Part shown: piece after piece, positions 35,399 to 47,272 of the stretch
Layout: each line of letters begins with the position of its first letter
Numbering within the stretch: position 1 is the first letter of the stretch
Source: a virus
Strand: one strand, 5' to 3'
IMG/VR virus record: IMGVR_UViG_3300025853_000070
Location: 1 to 64,000 of that record
Length of the DNA: 64,000 bases
Made by a program: the position numbers and the translations under genes
The notes under the pieces: model-generated
Told to the model about the DNA's origin: nothing
Seen by the model: only the letters and a program-made list of their open reading frames with translations
Database searches by the model: none

Positions 35399-38300
35399 AT
35401 GATCGAAGCTGGTTTTGAATCTAGAATAAAGATTCAGCAAATAGTTGACAATCAACTCCCAGAATTTATTATAGATGAAAGTCCAAAAACTGCCGAATTT
35501 TTAAAGCAGTACTATATCTCTCAAGAATATCAAGGTGGCGTTGTCGATATTATTGACAATCTTGATCAATATTTAAAACTTGATAAGTTCAAACCAGAGG
35601 TTATAGTAGATAGTTCTACAACAACACAAGCAGTTCTTGTAGATGATAGTACGATTAGTGTTAGTAGCACAAAAGGATTTCCATCAAAATATGGTCTCAT
35701 AAAAATTGATGACGAGATCATTACTTACACTGGATCAACTACAACAACTTTTACTGGTTGTGTTCGTGGTTTTAGTGGAATTACCAATTATCATCAAGAA
35801 TTAAATCAAGAAGACCTCATATTTTCAACATCATCTGCGTCGTCTCATGATGCAAATTCTCCTGTTCAGAATTTAAGTTCCTTATTTTTGAAGGAATTTT
35901 ATAAAAAAATTAAATATTCTTTAACACCGGGACTAGAAAATTTAAATTTCACTGAAAATTTAAACGTTGGCAACTTTATTAAAGAAGCTAGAACTTTTTA
36001 TGAGTCTAAAGGAACAGAAGAGTCCTTTAGAATATTGTTTAATGTTCTTTATGGAGAAACTCCAAAGGTAGTTGATCTAGAAAAGTTTTTAAATAAACCA
36101 TCTTCATCTACATACATCAGAAGAGATGTAGTAGTTGCGGAAGCAATATCAGGAAATCCCTTAAATCTTGCTGGGCAAACTATTATTAAAACAACAGATT
36201 CTGGCAGTACAGCACCAGTGTCTGAAGTTGAAATAATTAATAGAAAAGGAAAAACTTACTATAAACTTTTTCTTTTTGTCGGTTTTGATGATGCATTTCC
36301 AACAACTACTGGCACATTTAATATTACAGGTAGTAGCAGAAATATAAACGATATCCTGACTACAGATACTGTCATTACGGTAGATAGCACCATTGGTTTT
36401 CCAGAGTCCGGAACACTTTATGCAGGAAATAATCAAATAACTTATACAAGTAAGTCTATAAATCAATTTTTTGGATGTTCAAACATTACAGAATATGTTC
36501 CTACTGCATCTATAGTTCGTTCTAATGAAACATATTATGGGTATGAAAATGGAGACATTACAAAAAAAGTAGAGTTAAGATTAACTGGCGTTATATCTGA
36601 GTATAATTCAGGAAAAGAAGAGTCATCAGTATCAGTTAATGAAAAATTAAAGGTAAAAAATCTTGGAGAAATAATTGAAAATCCAATAGATAATAAAACT
36701 TATAAAGAGATATTTGCAAATAGTTGGATTTATAATACAAGTTCCAGGTATGAAATCAATAGTTTTTCATCTGGAGAAACATCTCAAGTAACTTTAAGTA
36801 GTGATATTGACAAATCAAGTTTAAAGGTAGGTGATGTAGTAGATATACTTTCAAGAAATTCTCAAAATAAAGAAGAAACTGATTTAGAAATCACATCGAT
36901 TGCAGGAAGAACAATTTCTTTATCAAAGTCATTTGTACTTAAAAATGGTTTTAAGTATGATATTAGAAGAAAATTAAAGTCCTCTTCATCGAGAAATGTT
37001 AATTTAGAATTTAATTCTATAGTATCTGATATTCAAAATGTTTATAATGAAAATGATGAGTTTATGTATGTTGCATCAAATTCATTACCATCATATGAAA
37101 TAACTAAAAATATTTTTAGTTATAATGCATCAGGAGTTGGTGGAAAAAATACAAATACTGATCTTTATTCAACGATTACTTTTTCGTCAAAAGTTTCATT
37201 CAAAACTGGATCGGAAGTCTATTACTCTGCAACTGGAAACGTAATTTCTGGATTGTCAGAAAGATCGTATTTTGTTGAGGTTTTATCCGACAATCTTTCA
37301 ATAAGATTGCACGAGTCTAGATCCACATTAGGAACTTCTGGATACAAATATTTTGGTATATTGCCCCCAGGAACTCATAATTTTGTTCTCAAATCTCAAA
37401 AAGAAAAAGTTATATCAGCTCAAAAAATATTAAGGAAGTTTCCATTATCGGTCAATATGGGCGATGGAAAATCTGATTTAATAACTCCAGGTTCTATTGG
37501 AATGTTAGTCAATGGAGTCGAAATTACAAGCTATAAGACCGATAACAAAATTTATTATGGTCCTTTAGAGTCTGTTAATGTTTTATCTGGTGGATCTGGA
37601 TACGATGTTATTAATCCTCCACTTCTTTCCGTCGATTCTGGTACTGCTCTTGTCCAACCTGCAATAAGAGGGTCTGTAGAAAAAATATTAGTAGAACCAC
37701 AAGATTTTGATATTGATGTCATAGTCTCGGTTGTTTTAACAGGTGGTAATGGTAAAGGTGCATCTTTTGAACCTGTTATTAGAAAAAAACGTAGGGAAAT
37801 AGAGTTTAATGCAGCACAATTATCTAATGGTGGAGGTGTTGATGTTACAAACGAAACTATAACATTTACAAAACCTCATGGTTTAGTTGATGGAGAGCCA
37901 ATTACTTATCTTGCTAGAACTGGAGTTTCTGCTTTAGGTATAGGAACTTTTAATGGTTCGAATGATAGTACTGGAGAAACCCTTAGCAATAATGTAACTT
38001 ATTACACTAAGTTTATAAGTGATAATACTATTCAACTTTACAAATCATTAGGTGATTATAAGTCTGGTATTAATACTGTAGGATTTACTTCTACTGGTAC
38101 TTTGGGTATACAAAAGTTTGGAACTCAAGTAAAAAATACATTATCAGAAATTAGAGTTATTAATGGTGGAGAGGGATATGAAAATAGAAAAATTTATGTC
38201 GATCCATCAAATATTAGTCCAAAAAATAGAAAAAATTCAATAACTTTTAAAAATCATGGATTTAATAGTGGAGAGTTAGTATCATATACATATGAAACAT

Positions 38301-41300
38301 CTGCTGTTACTGGTCTTTCTTCGGCAAATCAATATTATGTAACTAAAATTGACGATGATACTTTTAAAGTATCTGATGCTGGAATAGGTGGAACCATAAA
38401 AACAAATTATGATAGACAAAAATATGTCCGATTAGAATCTGGAGCAAGCGGATATCAAATTTTTAATTATCCAGATATTAGTCTTCAAGTAAATTATGGA
38501 GCGGTTGGATTAGGTAGCACGCAATTTAGAGGTTCAATCAGTGCTACACCTATCGTAAGAGGAAAAATTGTTTCTGCATTAGTATATGATCAAGGATCTG
38601 ATTATGGATCTACTATTTTAAATTATAATAAAAAACCAACAATTGAAATAAAAAATGGAAAAGATTCTCAATTTATTCCCATTATTTCAAATGGCGGTAT
38701 AGAAAGAGTATCTATTCAAAGTAAAGGTAGAGAATATTATTCAGTACCAGACATTATTGTCAGTGGAAATGGAACCGGAGCTGAGTTAAAACCAGTATTG
38801 GTCAATAATAAAATTGATAGTATTATTGTTGTTAATAGTGGTATAGGTTATTCAACATCAAATACAATAATTCAGGCAAAATCTGCAGGTAGTGGAGCAT
38901 TACTTGATGCTAATATTCGTTCATTAAATGTAAATAATAATATTTTTTATAATGACGTTACAAGTACAGATGCTGAAGCAAATGAGATTATATCTTCTTC
39001 TTACAATAAACTTCAGTATTCTATTTGCGGATATGGAGATGTCATAAAAAATGAACTCGGAGATGTGGGAACAGACGCTTCTCCAGTTCATTCTCCAATT
39101 ATTGGTTGGGCTTATGACGGTAATCCAATTTATGGTGCGTTTGGATATTCCAATCCAAAAGATATTAAATCAGATACTAAACGTTTGGTTTCAGGATATT
39201 CTAAGAGTTTAAGCAATATACCAAATAGACCTTCCGAATCTTCTACTGGTGAGGTTGGATTTTTTATAGAAGATTACAAGTTTACAAATATTGGTGATTT
39301 GGATGAATATAATGGTAGATATTGTGTAACACCCGAATTTCCCAATGGAACATATGCTTACTTTGCCACGGCAGTGGAAAATGCCGAAGGAGATAATGTA
39401 GGAGTATTTCCATACTTCATAGGAGATAGATATAGATCATCTTTTGTTAGTGAAAATAAAGATTTAAGTCAATCATTTGATTTTAATAATTCGAATTTAA
39501 TTCGTAATACATTTCCGTATAAACTTTCTGCCGATAATGCTGAGAACGATTTTATTATTGAATCAAACGAAATTGTTAAGCAGAATATTAATGTAGAATC
39601 TGTTTCTAAGGGATCTATTGAAAATTTTAATATTATAAACTCAGGAGACAATTATAAAGTTGGCGATACTCTTCAATTTAACGAATCTGAAACAGGGGGT
39701 AGCGGTTTAATAGCACAAGTAGGTAGAATTGGTGGAAAACAAATTGAATCAATTGAAACAACGACTTTACCATACAATGATTCAATTTTTGTTTGGAACG
39801 ATAAAGATAGTGTAAAGGTAAAAGTATCTCCAAGACATTCTTTAGATAATTTAGACTATGTAACTATTTCTGGATTTTCAACTACTTTGACAGAGTTGTT
39901 AGGAACACATCAAATAGGAGTAACATCTTATACGACTGTTCTCAATAAAGAAATTCCTGCTGCAGGAGTAGTAACTGATATTTACGTTTCAAGAATACCA
40001 AATAATGTTTCTATTGGAAGTAGTATTGAAATTGGATCAGATACTTTTACGTTATTGAATATTTTTAGAAATCAAGGTGTTTTAAGAGTTGATAGAGGGT
40101 CTGTCGGATCTGCTCATAGTGCATCTACAACAGTTAATTTTATTCCAGATTCATTTACAATTAGTAAGTCATTACAATATTTTGATTCAAAAGAAAACGA
40201 CTTAGTATATCTCAACCCTAATCAATCTGTTGGTGTTGGAACAACAGCAGGAATTGGAGTTGCTGTAACTTACAATGTTGGCAACCAAACTAATAATATT
40301 ATTTCCATACCTACTCAATCTATTTTCCTACCCGGACATCCATTTAAAACAAATCAACAAGTAACTTTAACAAAGCCTACAGGATCATCTTCTATTTCTG
40401 TAGCAAATACTTCTGCAAGTTCTCCATTTGATTTGCCAGATGGAGATTCTCAAAATGTTTATATTATAAAAAAATCTCCTGATCATATTGGAATCGTTAC
40501 TGAAGTTGGTTTAACTACAACTACTAATGGGTTATTCTTTATTAATAATGGAGATAATAACTACAAATATTCTTTAGAATCTAATTTTACTCAAATAACT
40601 GCAGATATAAAAAGAATTAGATCTCAAGTTTCTGTTTCAACCTCTCATGGTCTTACAAATGGGGACTCTATTAATCTAAGTGTTCAACCAAATCTTAATG
40701 TTGGTATTGGGACTAGCACATCTGTTGCAATAACTTTAGATGTTACACATAACTTACCCAGCATAAGAACTTATTTTAATCCAGGTGTTAGTGTTGATAC
40801 TAGTAATGATGAAATAACAATATCTTCGCATGGATATAAAACTGGTGATAAAGTATATTATTCTTATACAACCGGCGGAAGTATTGTTGATACTAATATT
40901 GGATCTTACTATATTTACAAAATTGATGATAACACATTTAAACTATGCGAAACCTACTTAGATTCTACCAAAAATCCCCCAATAGTTAGTTCATTAACTA
41001 GTAGTGGTGATTCTACAAGTAATTTCCGTTTAATATCTCCCCAAATAGAAGTAATAAAAGGAAATAATTTAGTTTTTGATACTTCAGACTCTAGTTTGTC
41101 TGGATATAACTTAAAGGTTTTTTATGATAATGAATTTAAAGATGAATTTATTTCTACCGGTTCAACAGATACTTTCAATGTAATTGCATCAGGAACTCCA
41201 GGAAGTGTAGGGTCTGCTTTAACAGTTTATCATGATGAGAATATTCCTACTAAACTTTATTATAACTTAGAGAAATCTGGATATATTAGCACTGCTGATA

Positions 41301-44300
41301 AAGAAATAAAAAATTATAATGAAATACTATTTGTTGATAGTGTTTATTCTGGAACATATAATATTTCCGGATCTGGAACAACAACCTTTAATATTGTATT
41401 AGATAAGGAACCAGAAAAAGTTTCATATGCAAAAACAGAGTGTGATGTATTAAAGTACACTACAAATTCATCATCTGCTTCAGGAAGTGTTTCTGACATC
41501 AGAACTATATCACCAGGATTGAATTATAAAAAGATTCCCGATTTTGTTAATATTGAATCTCAGTCAGGAACAGAAGCATATGTTGTTGTCAAATCAGATA
41601 CTATAGGAAAGGTAAATCAAGTAAAAATTATTAATCAGGGATTTGAATATTCTTCTGATAAAACTTTAAGACCAGAAGCGTCTATTGATAAGTTAATAAC
41701 ATTAGATAATTCATATACTATCAGTTCTATTAATGTAACTAATGGAGGTAAAAATTACTTATCAACTCCAGATTTAATTGTTATTGATGGAGATACTGGT
41801 AAAGTTAATGATTCTGGGTTATTGCGTGCAAATCTTTCAGGAAACTCAATAATATCAGTTTCGAATGTTGTTTCATCAAAGGGATTAACTTCAAATACTA
41901 TTGTTAGAGCAATCAATAATACAAATGGTATTGGAATTAATACTTTCTATGCATCATCTTCTGGTATTGTAACTTGTATTCTTACGACTCCAGCTACTGG
42001 TTTTGGTGAAGAACCATTCTCTACCGGAGACAAAATATTTGTAGAAGGTCTTGAAAAGAGCAGTTCTGATGGTGATGGATTTAATTCCTCAGATTATGGA
42101 TATAATTTCTTTACAGTTTCTTCCTATACTAATAGCGGAGTTGGAGTAAATGCAGAACTTGAGTTTGATATTTCAGGTTTAACAACAAATCCAGGTATAG
42201 GGCAAACCGTACAAAATGTATATGCTTCGATAGTAAACTTTAATAATTATCCCAAGTTCAATGTTTCCTTAGACTATGCTCAATTTATTATTGGCGAATC
42301 TTTAGAAGTTAAAACTAATGTTGGGTTTGTTGAAGTGGATTTGAGAGTTTCCGAATCTAATAAAAACTCCATCAAAGTCAGTGGAGATTACAAAATTAAG
42401 AAAGATGATATTATAAGAGGAAGAGAATCTTATACTACAGCAACAATTAATACCATTAAAGAGTCTGTTGGTAGATTTGAAGTTGATTATTTTACCAGAC
42501 AAGATATTGGATGGTCTGATGATATTGGAAAATTAAATCAAGATACTCAAGTCATTCCAAATAATGATTACTATCAAAATCTATCCTATACTGTAAAGAG
42601 TAGACAAAAATGGGAAGATATTGTAAGTCCAGTAAATAAACTTCTCCATACTAGTGGTCTTAAGAATTTTGCGGATACTGAGATAATTAAAAACGTTGAG
42701 AGTGGAATAACAACCTCCGTAAGTGCTTCAATAACATTAGTTGATTTGATAAATCAAAATAGAGTAGATACTATCAATAATTTTGATTTTGTTTATGATG
42801 TAGACACCATTACTGGTGGATCTAGATATTTAAAATTTAAAAATAAGAGACTATCCGATTACATATATTGCAAAACAAATAGAGTTTTACAAATTGATGA
42901 TATAAGTAACTTATTTGCAAATAGTGAACAGTCACAGGAATTATCTTCAGCGGTTGATGACTTACAAACATCAAGAAAGTATAATAGATATTTAATTCAA
43001 ATTACTAGTGATGATTACTCTGAAGTTCAATTTGATGAAATTATTGTCCTAAATGATGATGATGGAAATACATTTACCTTTGAAAAAGGTTCTATATCTA
43101 ATGTTGGATTAACAACATCGGATCACACTAAAATAGGTGATATTTCTATTGAAGATAAGAATGACATAAAAGTTTTAAAATTTAGTCCAAATAATCCTTA
43201 CAGCACTGATTATAATATTAAATATTTGAATTCATATTTTACAAGTTTTTCTTCTGGTATCGGAACAGAGTCATTTGGATTTATTGATTTAACATCTTCG
43301 GCAAAGATTGTTGGATCTGGAAATACCTCCACATTAATTGGAATTTCAACTTCTAAAATTGAATCAATACATTCACAAATTCATATTATTGATAACACAA
43401 ACAATAATATGAATTATGTTGAATTGTTTGTTGATCATGATGGTACAAATACTAATATTTCCGAACTTTATTTTGATACTAATGAAGATGAATTAAGTTC
43501 CAACTTTATTGGTTCTTTTGGAGCTTCAATAAGTGGTGGAATTTTAAGTATTGAATATACAAATACAACTGACAACTCAATCATAGTTAGATCTAGAAAT
43601 GTTGGATTCGGAACTACGGCATCTGGAATTGGTACATATAGATTCAAATCTACTGGTCAACCAGATGAGTCTGAAAAAACAGTTATCTATGATGCATTAT
43701 ATTCAAATATTTCCGCTGCCTCTACAATTAAATCATTTGATGTAAATACATTTACCTCCCTCAAATCAACCGTAAAGGTTGGTGTTGGAACTACAAGTGC
43801 ATTACACCAAGTGATGTTAATTTCGGATAGAACCAATGTTGTTACTATCCAACACCCATTTTTATCAATAGGAAGCACAAGCGGAATAGGGACATTCGGT
43901 GGAGATATAACTGGATCAGTAGTATCTCTAAAGTTTTATCCAGATCCAGAATTTTCTGGAAATCTTGAAATTTTAACATATAACGAACTATTTTATTCAG
44001 AAATAGATCAGATAAATGTTCCAAACACATTACAATACAATAATAATGCAGAGTCTGTCAATGTAAATCAATACCTTTCGGGTTTGGATAGAACTATTTT
44101 TGATTTAAATTATCAAAATACTCCAATCTTTACAAAATCCTTTGATCCAAACAATGCTTCTCAATTGAATTTGTCTACAGGAGAGTTTAATATACCGAAT
44201 CATTTCTTCCAAACAAATGAAGAATTGATTTATAGACCAAAATCAACTTTTGTTGGTGTAGGTTCAACACCTATGCAGTATGAATCTGCAACTGGAATAG

Positions 44301-47245
44301 GGTCATTGCCATCAAGAGTATTTGCTATTAAATCCAACAATAATACATTTAGCATCTCAACAGAAAGAGCAGGAACAGCGGTTACTTTTGTTTCTCCTGG
44401 TGAGGGCAATGCTCATGAGTTTGAAATGGTAAAGAAAAATGAAAAAGTAATTATTTCTATTGACAATGTTGTTCAACCTCCATTATCATATTCATTGTTA
44501 CAATACAATGTAGATAATAATGGTAATAATATTGGATTTACTACCAATATTATTCCTCTGAGTGGAATTTCATCAATTGTTCCTAATGACGTTTTAAAAA
44601 TTGGTGATGAGTACATGAAAGTATCTAATGTTGGTTTTGGAACCTCAATCTCAGGACCAATATCATTTGGAGGAACTTTCCCACTTGTTCAAGTTGAGAG
44701 AGAGTTTGTTGGTACTTCTGCCTCAACATATTCTGACGCAACAACGGTTTCTCTGTATAGAGGTGCGTTTAATATTGCAGGAAACAAAATTCACTTTACA
44801 GCACCTCCTACTGGAGTTTTGGAAAATAGATCTGAAGAAGATGATAATAATCTTCCAGATGCAAGATCTTCTTTTGGAGGCAGAGTCTTCTTAAAACAAG
44901 ATTATACTACAAATAAAATTTATGACAATATTTCAGAAAACTTTACTGGAATTGGACAAACATATCAACTGACAGTTGGTGGAATTAATACAACTGGATT
45001 GGGTTCTACGGGAGGAAGTGGAATTGTATTAATTAATGGTATTTTCCAATCTCCAACAACAGAAAATAATCCATCAAATAATTTCTTAATAGAAGAAGAT
45101 ACCGTTGCCGGTATTAGTTCTATTGTATTCTCAGGAATAACTTCAACAGATGGCTCTAAAATAATTTCTGAGTCTGATGTCAACCAGAATCAACTTCCTA
45201 GAGGTGGCATGATTGTCTCTCTTGGTTCTACTCCTGGTTTGGGTTATGCACCTCTTGTAGGAGCTTCTGTAACGGCTATAATTGCCGGAGGATCAATTAC
45301 TTCTATTGGTATCGGTACAACTGGAAATTGGGGATCTGGATATAGAGAACCCGTTTCTATTGCAATTACAGATTCTAGTGGTGGTTCAGGAGCAGATATT
45401 AGTGTTATTGTTGGAGCAGGTGGAACACTATCATTTAATGTTTCTAATGGTGGAAGCGGATATGATGAATCTACGACAATAGTTGAATTACCTTCTCCAT
45501 CTTATGAAAATTTATCAGTTATTGGAGTTTCTAGACTTGGTATTGGAACAACAACAGAAACTGGAACCGGATTGTTGTTGAATATTGAAATTGGAGCAAG
45601 TCAAACTACAGGCATTGGTTCAACATTGTTCCAGGTAAGCGAATTTAGCGTTGTTAGAAGTGGTTATGGATTTAAACCTGGAGATGTTATCACTGCTGTA
45701 GGTCTTGTGACTGATTATGGGTTGTCAGAACCACTGGAGCAATTCCAATTAACTGTCTTAGATACCTTTACAGATCAATTCTCTTCATGGGAATTTGGAA
45801 CATTAGATTACATCGATTCTATAAAACAGTATCAGGATGGGATTCAAAAGAGATTCTCATTGTTCTATAATAATCAATTACTGAGTTTCGAAAAAAATAC
45901 ATCAAATGATGATTCCCAATTCATTGATATGGATTCCTTGTTAATAATTTTTATTAATGGAATTCTTCAACAACCAAAAGAATCATATCAGTTTGAAGGA
46001 GGAACATCATTTGTATTTACAGATGCTCCAAAACCAGAAGATGATGTTGCAATTTATTTCTATAGAGGAAGTTACTCAGACAGTTTCATCGTAGATGAAG
46101 AAGAAACTATAAAGATTGGGGATAGTGTTCAAGTATTTGATAACATTAATATTGAGGACACTAAGACTCAAGAAATTAGAACAGTTTCAGACATTGCATA
46201 TTCTGATAAAATTCAGACAAATCTTTATAGGGGAGTTGGAATTGATGAAGTAAATGACAAACCACTATATTGGACTAAACAAAAAGTAGATAAAATTATT
46301 GATGGATACCCGGTTTACAAAACAAGAAATTCGATCGAACCTCAGGTGTATCCTACTGCTAAGATTATTAAGGATGTAACAACAACAGATTCCACCATAT
46401 TTGTAGACAATTCCCAGTTCTTTGAATATGATACTCCAACATCATTTGATGGGTTAATCGTTTCCGGAGTATCTGATCCAGTATCAGCTGCGGTAACAGC
46501 AGTCGTTTCTGCTGCGGGAACTATTCAATCACTTTCAATAGAAAGTGGCGGAAGCGGTTATACTGGTTCTTCAGTTGTTGCTAAGATATCTGCCCCACAA
46601 AGAGTTGGTGTTGGTATTGGAACAACTGCTACTGCTACTATTACTGTCTCAAATGGTTCCCTAACTACTCCAGTAACTATTACAAATCCTGGTTTTGGAT
46701 ATACTCAAACAAAACCACCACAAGTTATCATTGCTCTCCCAGAAATAGTTTCTGAAGAGATAACAAATATTCAAACTGTTCAGGGAGCAGATGGAAATAT
46801 TACTGGTATTGGAACAACAGTTGGAATTGGAACAGATTTGGCATTATATTTTAATATAACTACTGGCGATTTGCAAACTGGATATTACATTTATGTTTCA
46901 GATACTATTGTTGGAAATGGAGTAACCTCTATTATCGATACTGATGATGATATAGTTGGCATTGGAACAACATGTGTAGATAACATCTATCGAATTAGTG
47001 GATTGGATGCAGGAGCGGGTATTGTTACTTGCAATATACATTCTCAAACAAATGTTGTTGGAATAGCAACCACTACTGGAAACTATGTTGGAAAATTCTC
47101 TTGGGGAAGATTATCCAACTTAACTAGAGGAGCATCTCCAATATCAATAGGAGTTTCTGCATATGAAGTTTCTTCAGGATTGACAACATTCCCAACAATT
47201 CAAAGAAGAGGAGAAGGATTAAGAAACATAGGTCCTATTTCATAA
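35399..47245 (+). CDS. Giant baseplate/tail structural protein with YHYH domain (gp7 position)
   Basis: A 3948-residue protein in the slot held by gp7 in T4 (1032 aa). The start MIEAGFESRIKIQQIVDNQL and residues 1-250 look like a wedge-binding part. A YHYH domain lies near residues 1225-1345 (HSPIIGWAYDGNPIYGAFGY through FPNGTYAYFATAVEN). The remainder is made of repeated beta modules, many with VLSGGSGYDVINPP / INGGEGYENRKIY / VVNSGIGYSTSNTI-type units. Similar giant YHYH proteins occur in cyanomyoviruses. Equivalence to gp7 is from position, not sequence. Confidence 0.8.
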   Translation: MIEAGFESRIKIQQIVDNQLPEFIIDESPKTAEFLKQYYISQEYQGGVVDIIDNLDQYLKLDKFKPEVIVDSSTTTQAVLVDDSTISVSSTKGFPSKYGLIKIDDEIITYTGSTTTTFTGCVRGFSGITNYHQELNQEDLIFSTSSASSHDANSPVQNLSSLFLKEFYKKIKYSLTPGLENLNFTENLNVGNFIKEARTFYESKGTEESFRILFNVLYGETPKVVDLEKFLNKPSSSTYIRRDVVVAEAISGNPLNLAGQTIIKTTDSGSTAPVSEVEIINRKGKTYYKLFLFVGFDDAFPTTTGTFNITGSSRNINDILTTDTVITVDSTIGFPESGTLYAGNNQITYTSKSINQFFGCSNITEYVPTASIVRSNETYYGYENGDITKKVELRLTGVISEYNSGKEESSVSVNEKLKVKNLGEIIENPIDNKTYKEIFANSWIYNTSSRYEINSFSSGETSQVTLSSDIDKSSLKVGDVVDILSRNSQNKEETDLEITSIAGRTISLSKSFVLKNGFKYDIRRKLKSSSSRNVNLEFNSIVSDIQNVYNENDEFMYVASNSLPSYEITKNIFSYNASGVGGKNTNTDLYSTITFSSKVSFKTGSEVYYSATGNVISGLSERSYFVEVLSDNLSIRLHESRSTLGTSGYKYFGILPPGTHNFVLKSQKEKVISAQKILRKFPLSVNMGDGKSDLITPGSIGMLVNGVEITSYKTDNKIYYGPLESVNVLSGGSGYDVINPPLLSVDSGTALVQPAIRGSVEKILVEPQDFDIDVIVSVVLTGGNGKGASFEPVIRKKRREIEFNAAQLSNGGGVDVTNETITFTKPHGLVDGEPITYLARTGVSALGIGTFNGSNDSTGETLSNNVTYYTKFISDNTIQLYKSLGDYKSGINTVGFTSTGTLGIQKFGTQVKNTLSEIRVINGGEGYENRKIYVDPSNISPKNRKNSITFKNHGFNSGELVSYTYETSAVTGLSSANQYYVTKIDDDTFKVSDAGIGGTIKTNYDRQKYVRLESGASGYQIFNYPDISLQVNYGAVGLGSTQFRGSISATPIVRGKIVSALVYDQGSDYGSTILNYNKKPTIEIKNGKDSQFIPIISNGGIERVSIQSKGREYYSVPDIIVSGNGTGAELKPVLVNNKIDSIIVVNSGIGYSTSNTIIQAKSAGSGALLDANIRSLNVNNNIFYNDVTSTDAEANEIISSSYNKLQYSICGYGDVIKNELGDVGTDASPVHSPIIGWAYDGNPIYGAFGYSNPKDIKSDTKRLVSGYSKSLSNIPNRPSESSTGEVGFFIEDYKFTNIGDLDEYNGRYCVTPEFPNGTYAYFATAVENAEGDNVGVFPYFIGDRYRSSFVSENKDLSQSFDFNNSNLIRNTFPYKLSADNAENDFIIESNEIVKQNINVESVSKGSIENFNIINSGDNYKVGDTLQFNESETGGSGLIAQVGRIGGKQIESIETTTLPYNDSIFVWNDKDSVKVKVSPRHSLDNLDYVTISGFSTTLTELLGTHQIGVTSYTTVLNKEIPAAGVVTDIYVSRIPNNVSIGSSIEIGSDTFTLLNIFRNQGVLRVDRGSVGSAHSASTTVNFIPDSFTISKSLQYFDSKENDLVYLNPNQSVGVGTTAGIGVAVTYNVGNQTNNIISIPTQSIFLPGHPFKTNQQVTLTKPTGSSSISVANTSASSPFDLPDGDSQNVYIIKKSPDHIGIVTEVGLTTTTNGLFFINNGDNNYKYSLESNFTQITADIKRIRSQVSVSTSHGLTNGDSINLSVQPNLNVGIGTSTSVAITLDVTHNLPSIRTYFNPGVSVDTSNDEITISSHGYKTGDKVYYSYTTGGSIVDTNIGSYYIYKIDDNTFKLCETYLDSTKNPPIVSSLTSSGDSTSNFRLISPQIEVIKGNNLVFDTSDSSLSGYNLKVFYDNEFKDEFISTGSTDTFNVIASGTPGSVGSALTVYHDENIPTKLYYNLEKSGYISTADKEIKNYNEILFVDSVYSGTYNISGSGTTTFNIVLDKEPEKVSYAKTECDVLKYTTNSSSASGSVSDIRTISPGLNYKKIPDFVNIESQSGTEAYVVVKSDTIGKVNQVKIINQGFEYSSDKTLRPEASIDKLITLDNSYTISSINVTNGGKNYLSTPDLIVIDGDTGKVNDSGLLRANLSGNSIISVSNVVSSKGLTSNTIVRAINNTNGIGINTFYASSSGIVTCILTTPATGFGEEPFSTGDKIFVEGLEKSSSDGDGFNSSDYGYNFFTVSSYTNSGVGVNAELEFDISGLTTNPGIGQTVQNVYASIVNFNNYPKFNVSLDYAQFIIGESLEVKTNVGFVEVDLRVSESNKNSIKVSGDYKIKKDDIIRGRESYTTATINTIKESVGRFEVDYFTRQDIGWSDDIGKLNQDTQVIPNNDYYQNLSYTVKSRQKWEDIVSPVNKLLHTSGLKNFADTEIIKNVESGITTSVSASITLVDLINQNRVDTINNFDFVYDVDTITGGSRYLKFKNKRLSDYIYCKTNRVLQIDDISNLFANSEQSQELSSAVDDLQTSRKYNRYLIQITSDDYSEVQFDEIIVLNDDDGNTFTFEKGSISNVGLTTSDHTKIGDISIEDKNDIKVLKFSPNNPYSTDYNIKYLNSYFTSFSSGIGTESFGFIDLTSSAKIVGSGNTSTLIGISTSKIESIHSQIHIIDNTNNNMNYVELFVDHDGTNTNISELYFDTNEDELSSNFIGSFGASISGGILSIEYTNTTDNSIIVRSRNVGFGTTASGIGTYRFKSTGQPDESEKTVIYDALYSNISAASTIKSFDVNTFTSLKSTVKVGVGTTSALHQVMLISDRTNVVTIQHPFLSIGSTSGIGTFGGDITGSVVSLKFYPDPEFSGNLEILTYNELFYSEIDQINVPNTLQYNNNAESVNVNQYLSGLDRTIFDLNYQNTPIFTKSFDPNNASQLNLSTGEFNIPNHFFQTNEELIYRPKSTFVGVGSTPMQYESATGIGSLPSRVFAIKSNNNTFSISTERAGTAVTFVSPGEGNAHEFEMVKKNEKVIISIDNVVQPPLSYSLLQYNVDNNGNNIGFTTNIIPLSGISSIVPNDVLKIGDEYMKVSNVGFGTSISGPISFGGTFPLVQVEREFVGTSASTYSDATTVSLYRGAFNIAGNKIHFTAPPTGVLENRSEEDDNNLPDARSSFGGRVFLKQDYTTNKIYDNISENFTGIGQTYQLTVGGINTTGLGSTGGSGIVLINGIFQSPTTENNPSNNFLIEEDTVAGISSIVFSGITSTDGSKIISESDVNQNQLPRGGMIVSLGSTPGLGYAPLVGASVTAIIAGGSITSIGIGTTGNWGSGYREPVSIAITDSSGGSGADISVIVGAGGTLSFNVSNGGSGYDESTTIVELPSPSYENLSVIGVSRLGIGTTTETGTGLLLNIEIGASQTTGIGSTLFQVSEFSVVRSGYGFKPGDVITAVGLVTDYGLSEPLEQFQLTVLDTFTDQFSSWEFGTLDYIDSIKQYQDGIQKRFSLFYNNQLLSFEKNTSNDDSQFIDMDSLLIIFINGILQQPKESYQFEGGTSFVFTDAPKPEDDVAIYFYRGSYSDSFIVDEEETIKIGDSVQVFDNINIEDTKTQEIRTVSDIAYSDKIQTNLYRGVGIDEVNDKPLYWTKQKVDKIIDGYPVYKTRNSIEPQVYPTAKIIKDVTTTDSTIFVDNSQFFEYDTPTSFDGLIVSGVSDPVSAAVTAVVSAAGTIQSLSIESGGSGYTGSSVVAKISAPQRVGVGIGTTATATITVSNGSLTTPVTITNPGFGYTQTKPPQVIIALPEIVSEEITNIQTVQGADGNITGIGTTVGIGTDLALYFNITTGDLQTGYYIYVSDTIVGNGVTSIIDTDDDIVGIGTTCVDNIYRISGLDAGAGIVTCNIHSQTNVVGIATTTGNYVGKFSWGRLSNLTRGASPISIGVSAYEVSSGLTTFPTIQRRGEGLRNIGPIS

Positions 47246-47253
47246 TATAAATA
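47246..47253 (+). promoter_or_regulatory. T4-type late promoter TATAAATA for gp8
   Basis: TATAAATA lies 1 nt past the stop of the giant gene and 20 nt ahead of the gp8 ATG. Confidence 0.75.
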
Positions 47254-47272
47254 TAGAAAAAACAATATTCAC

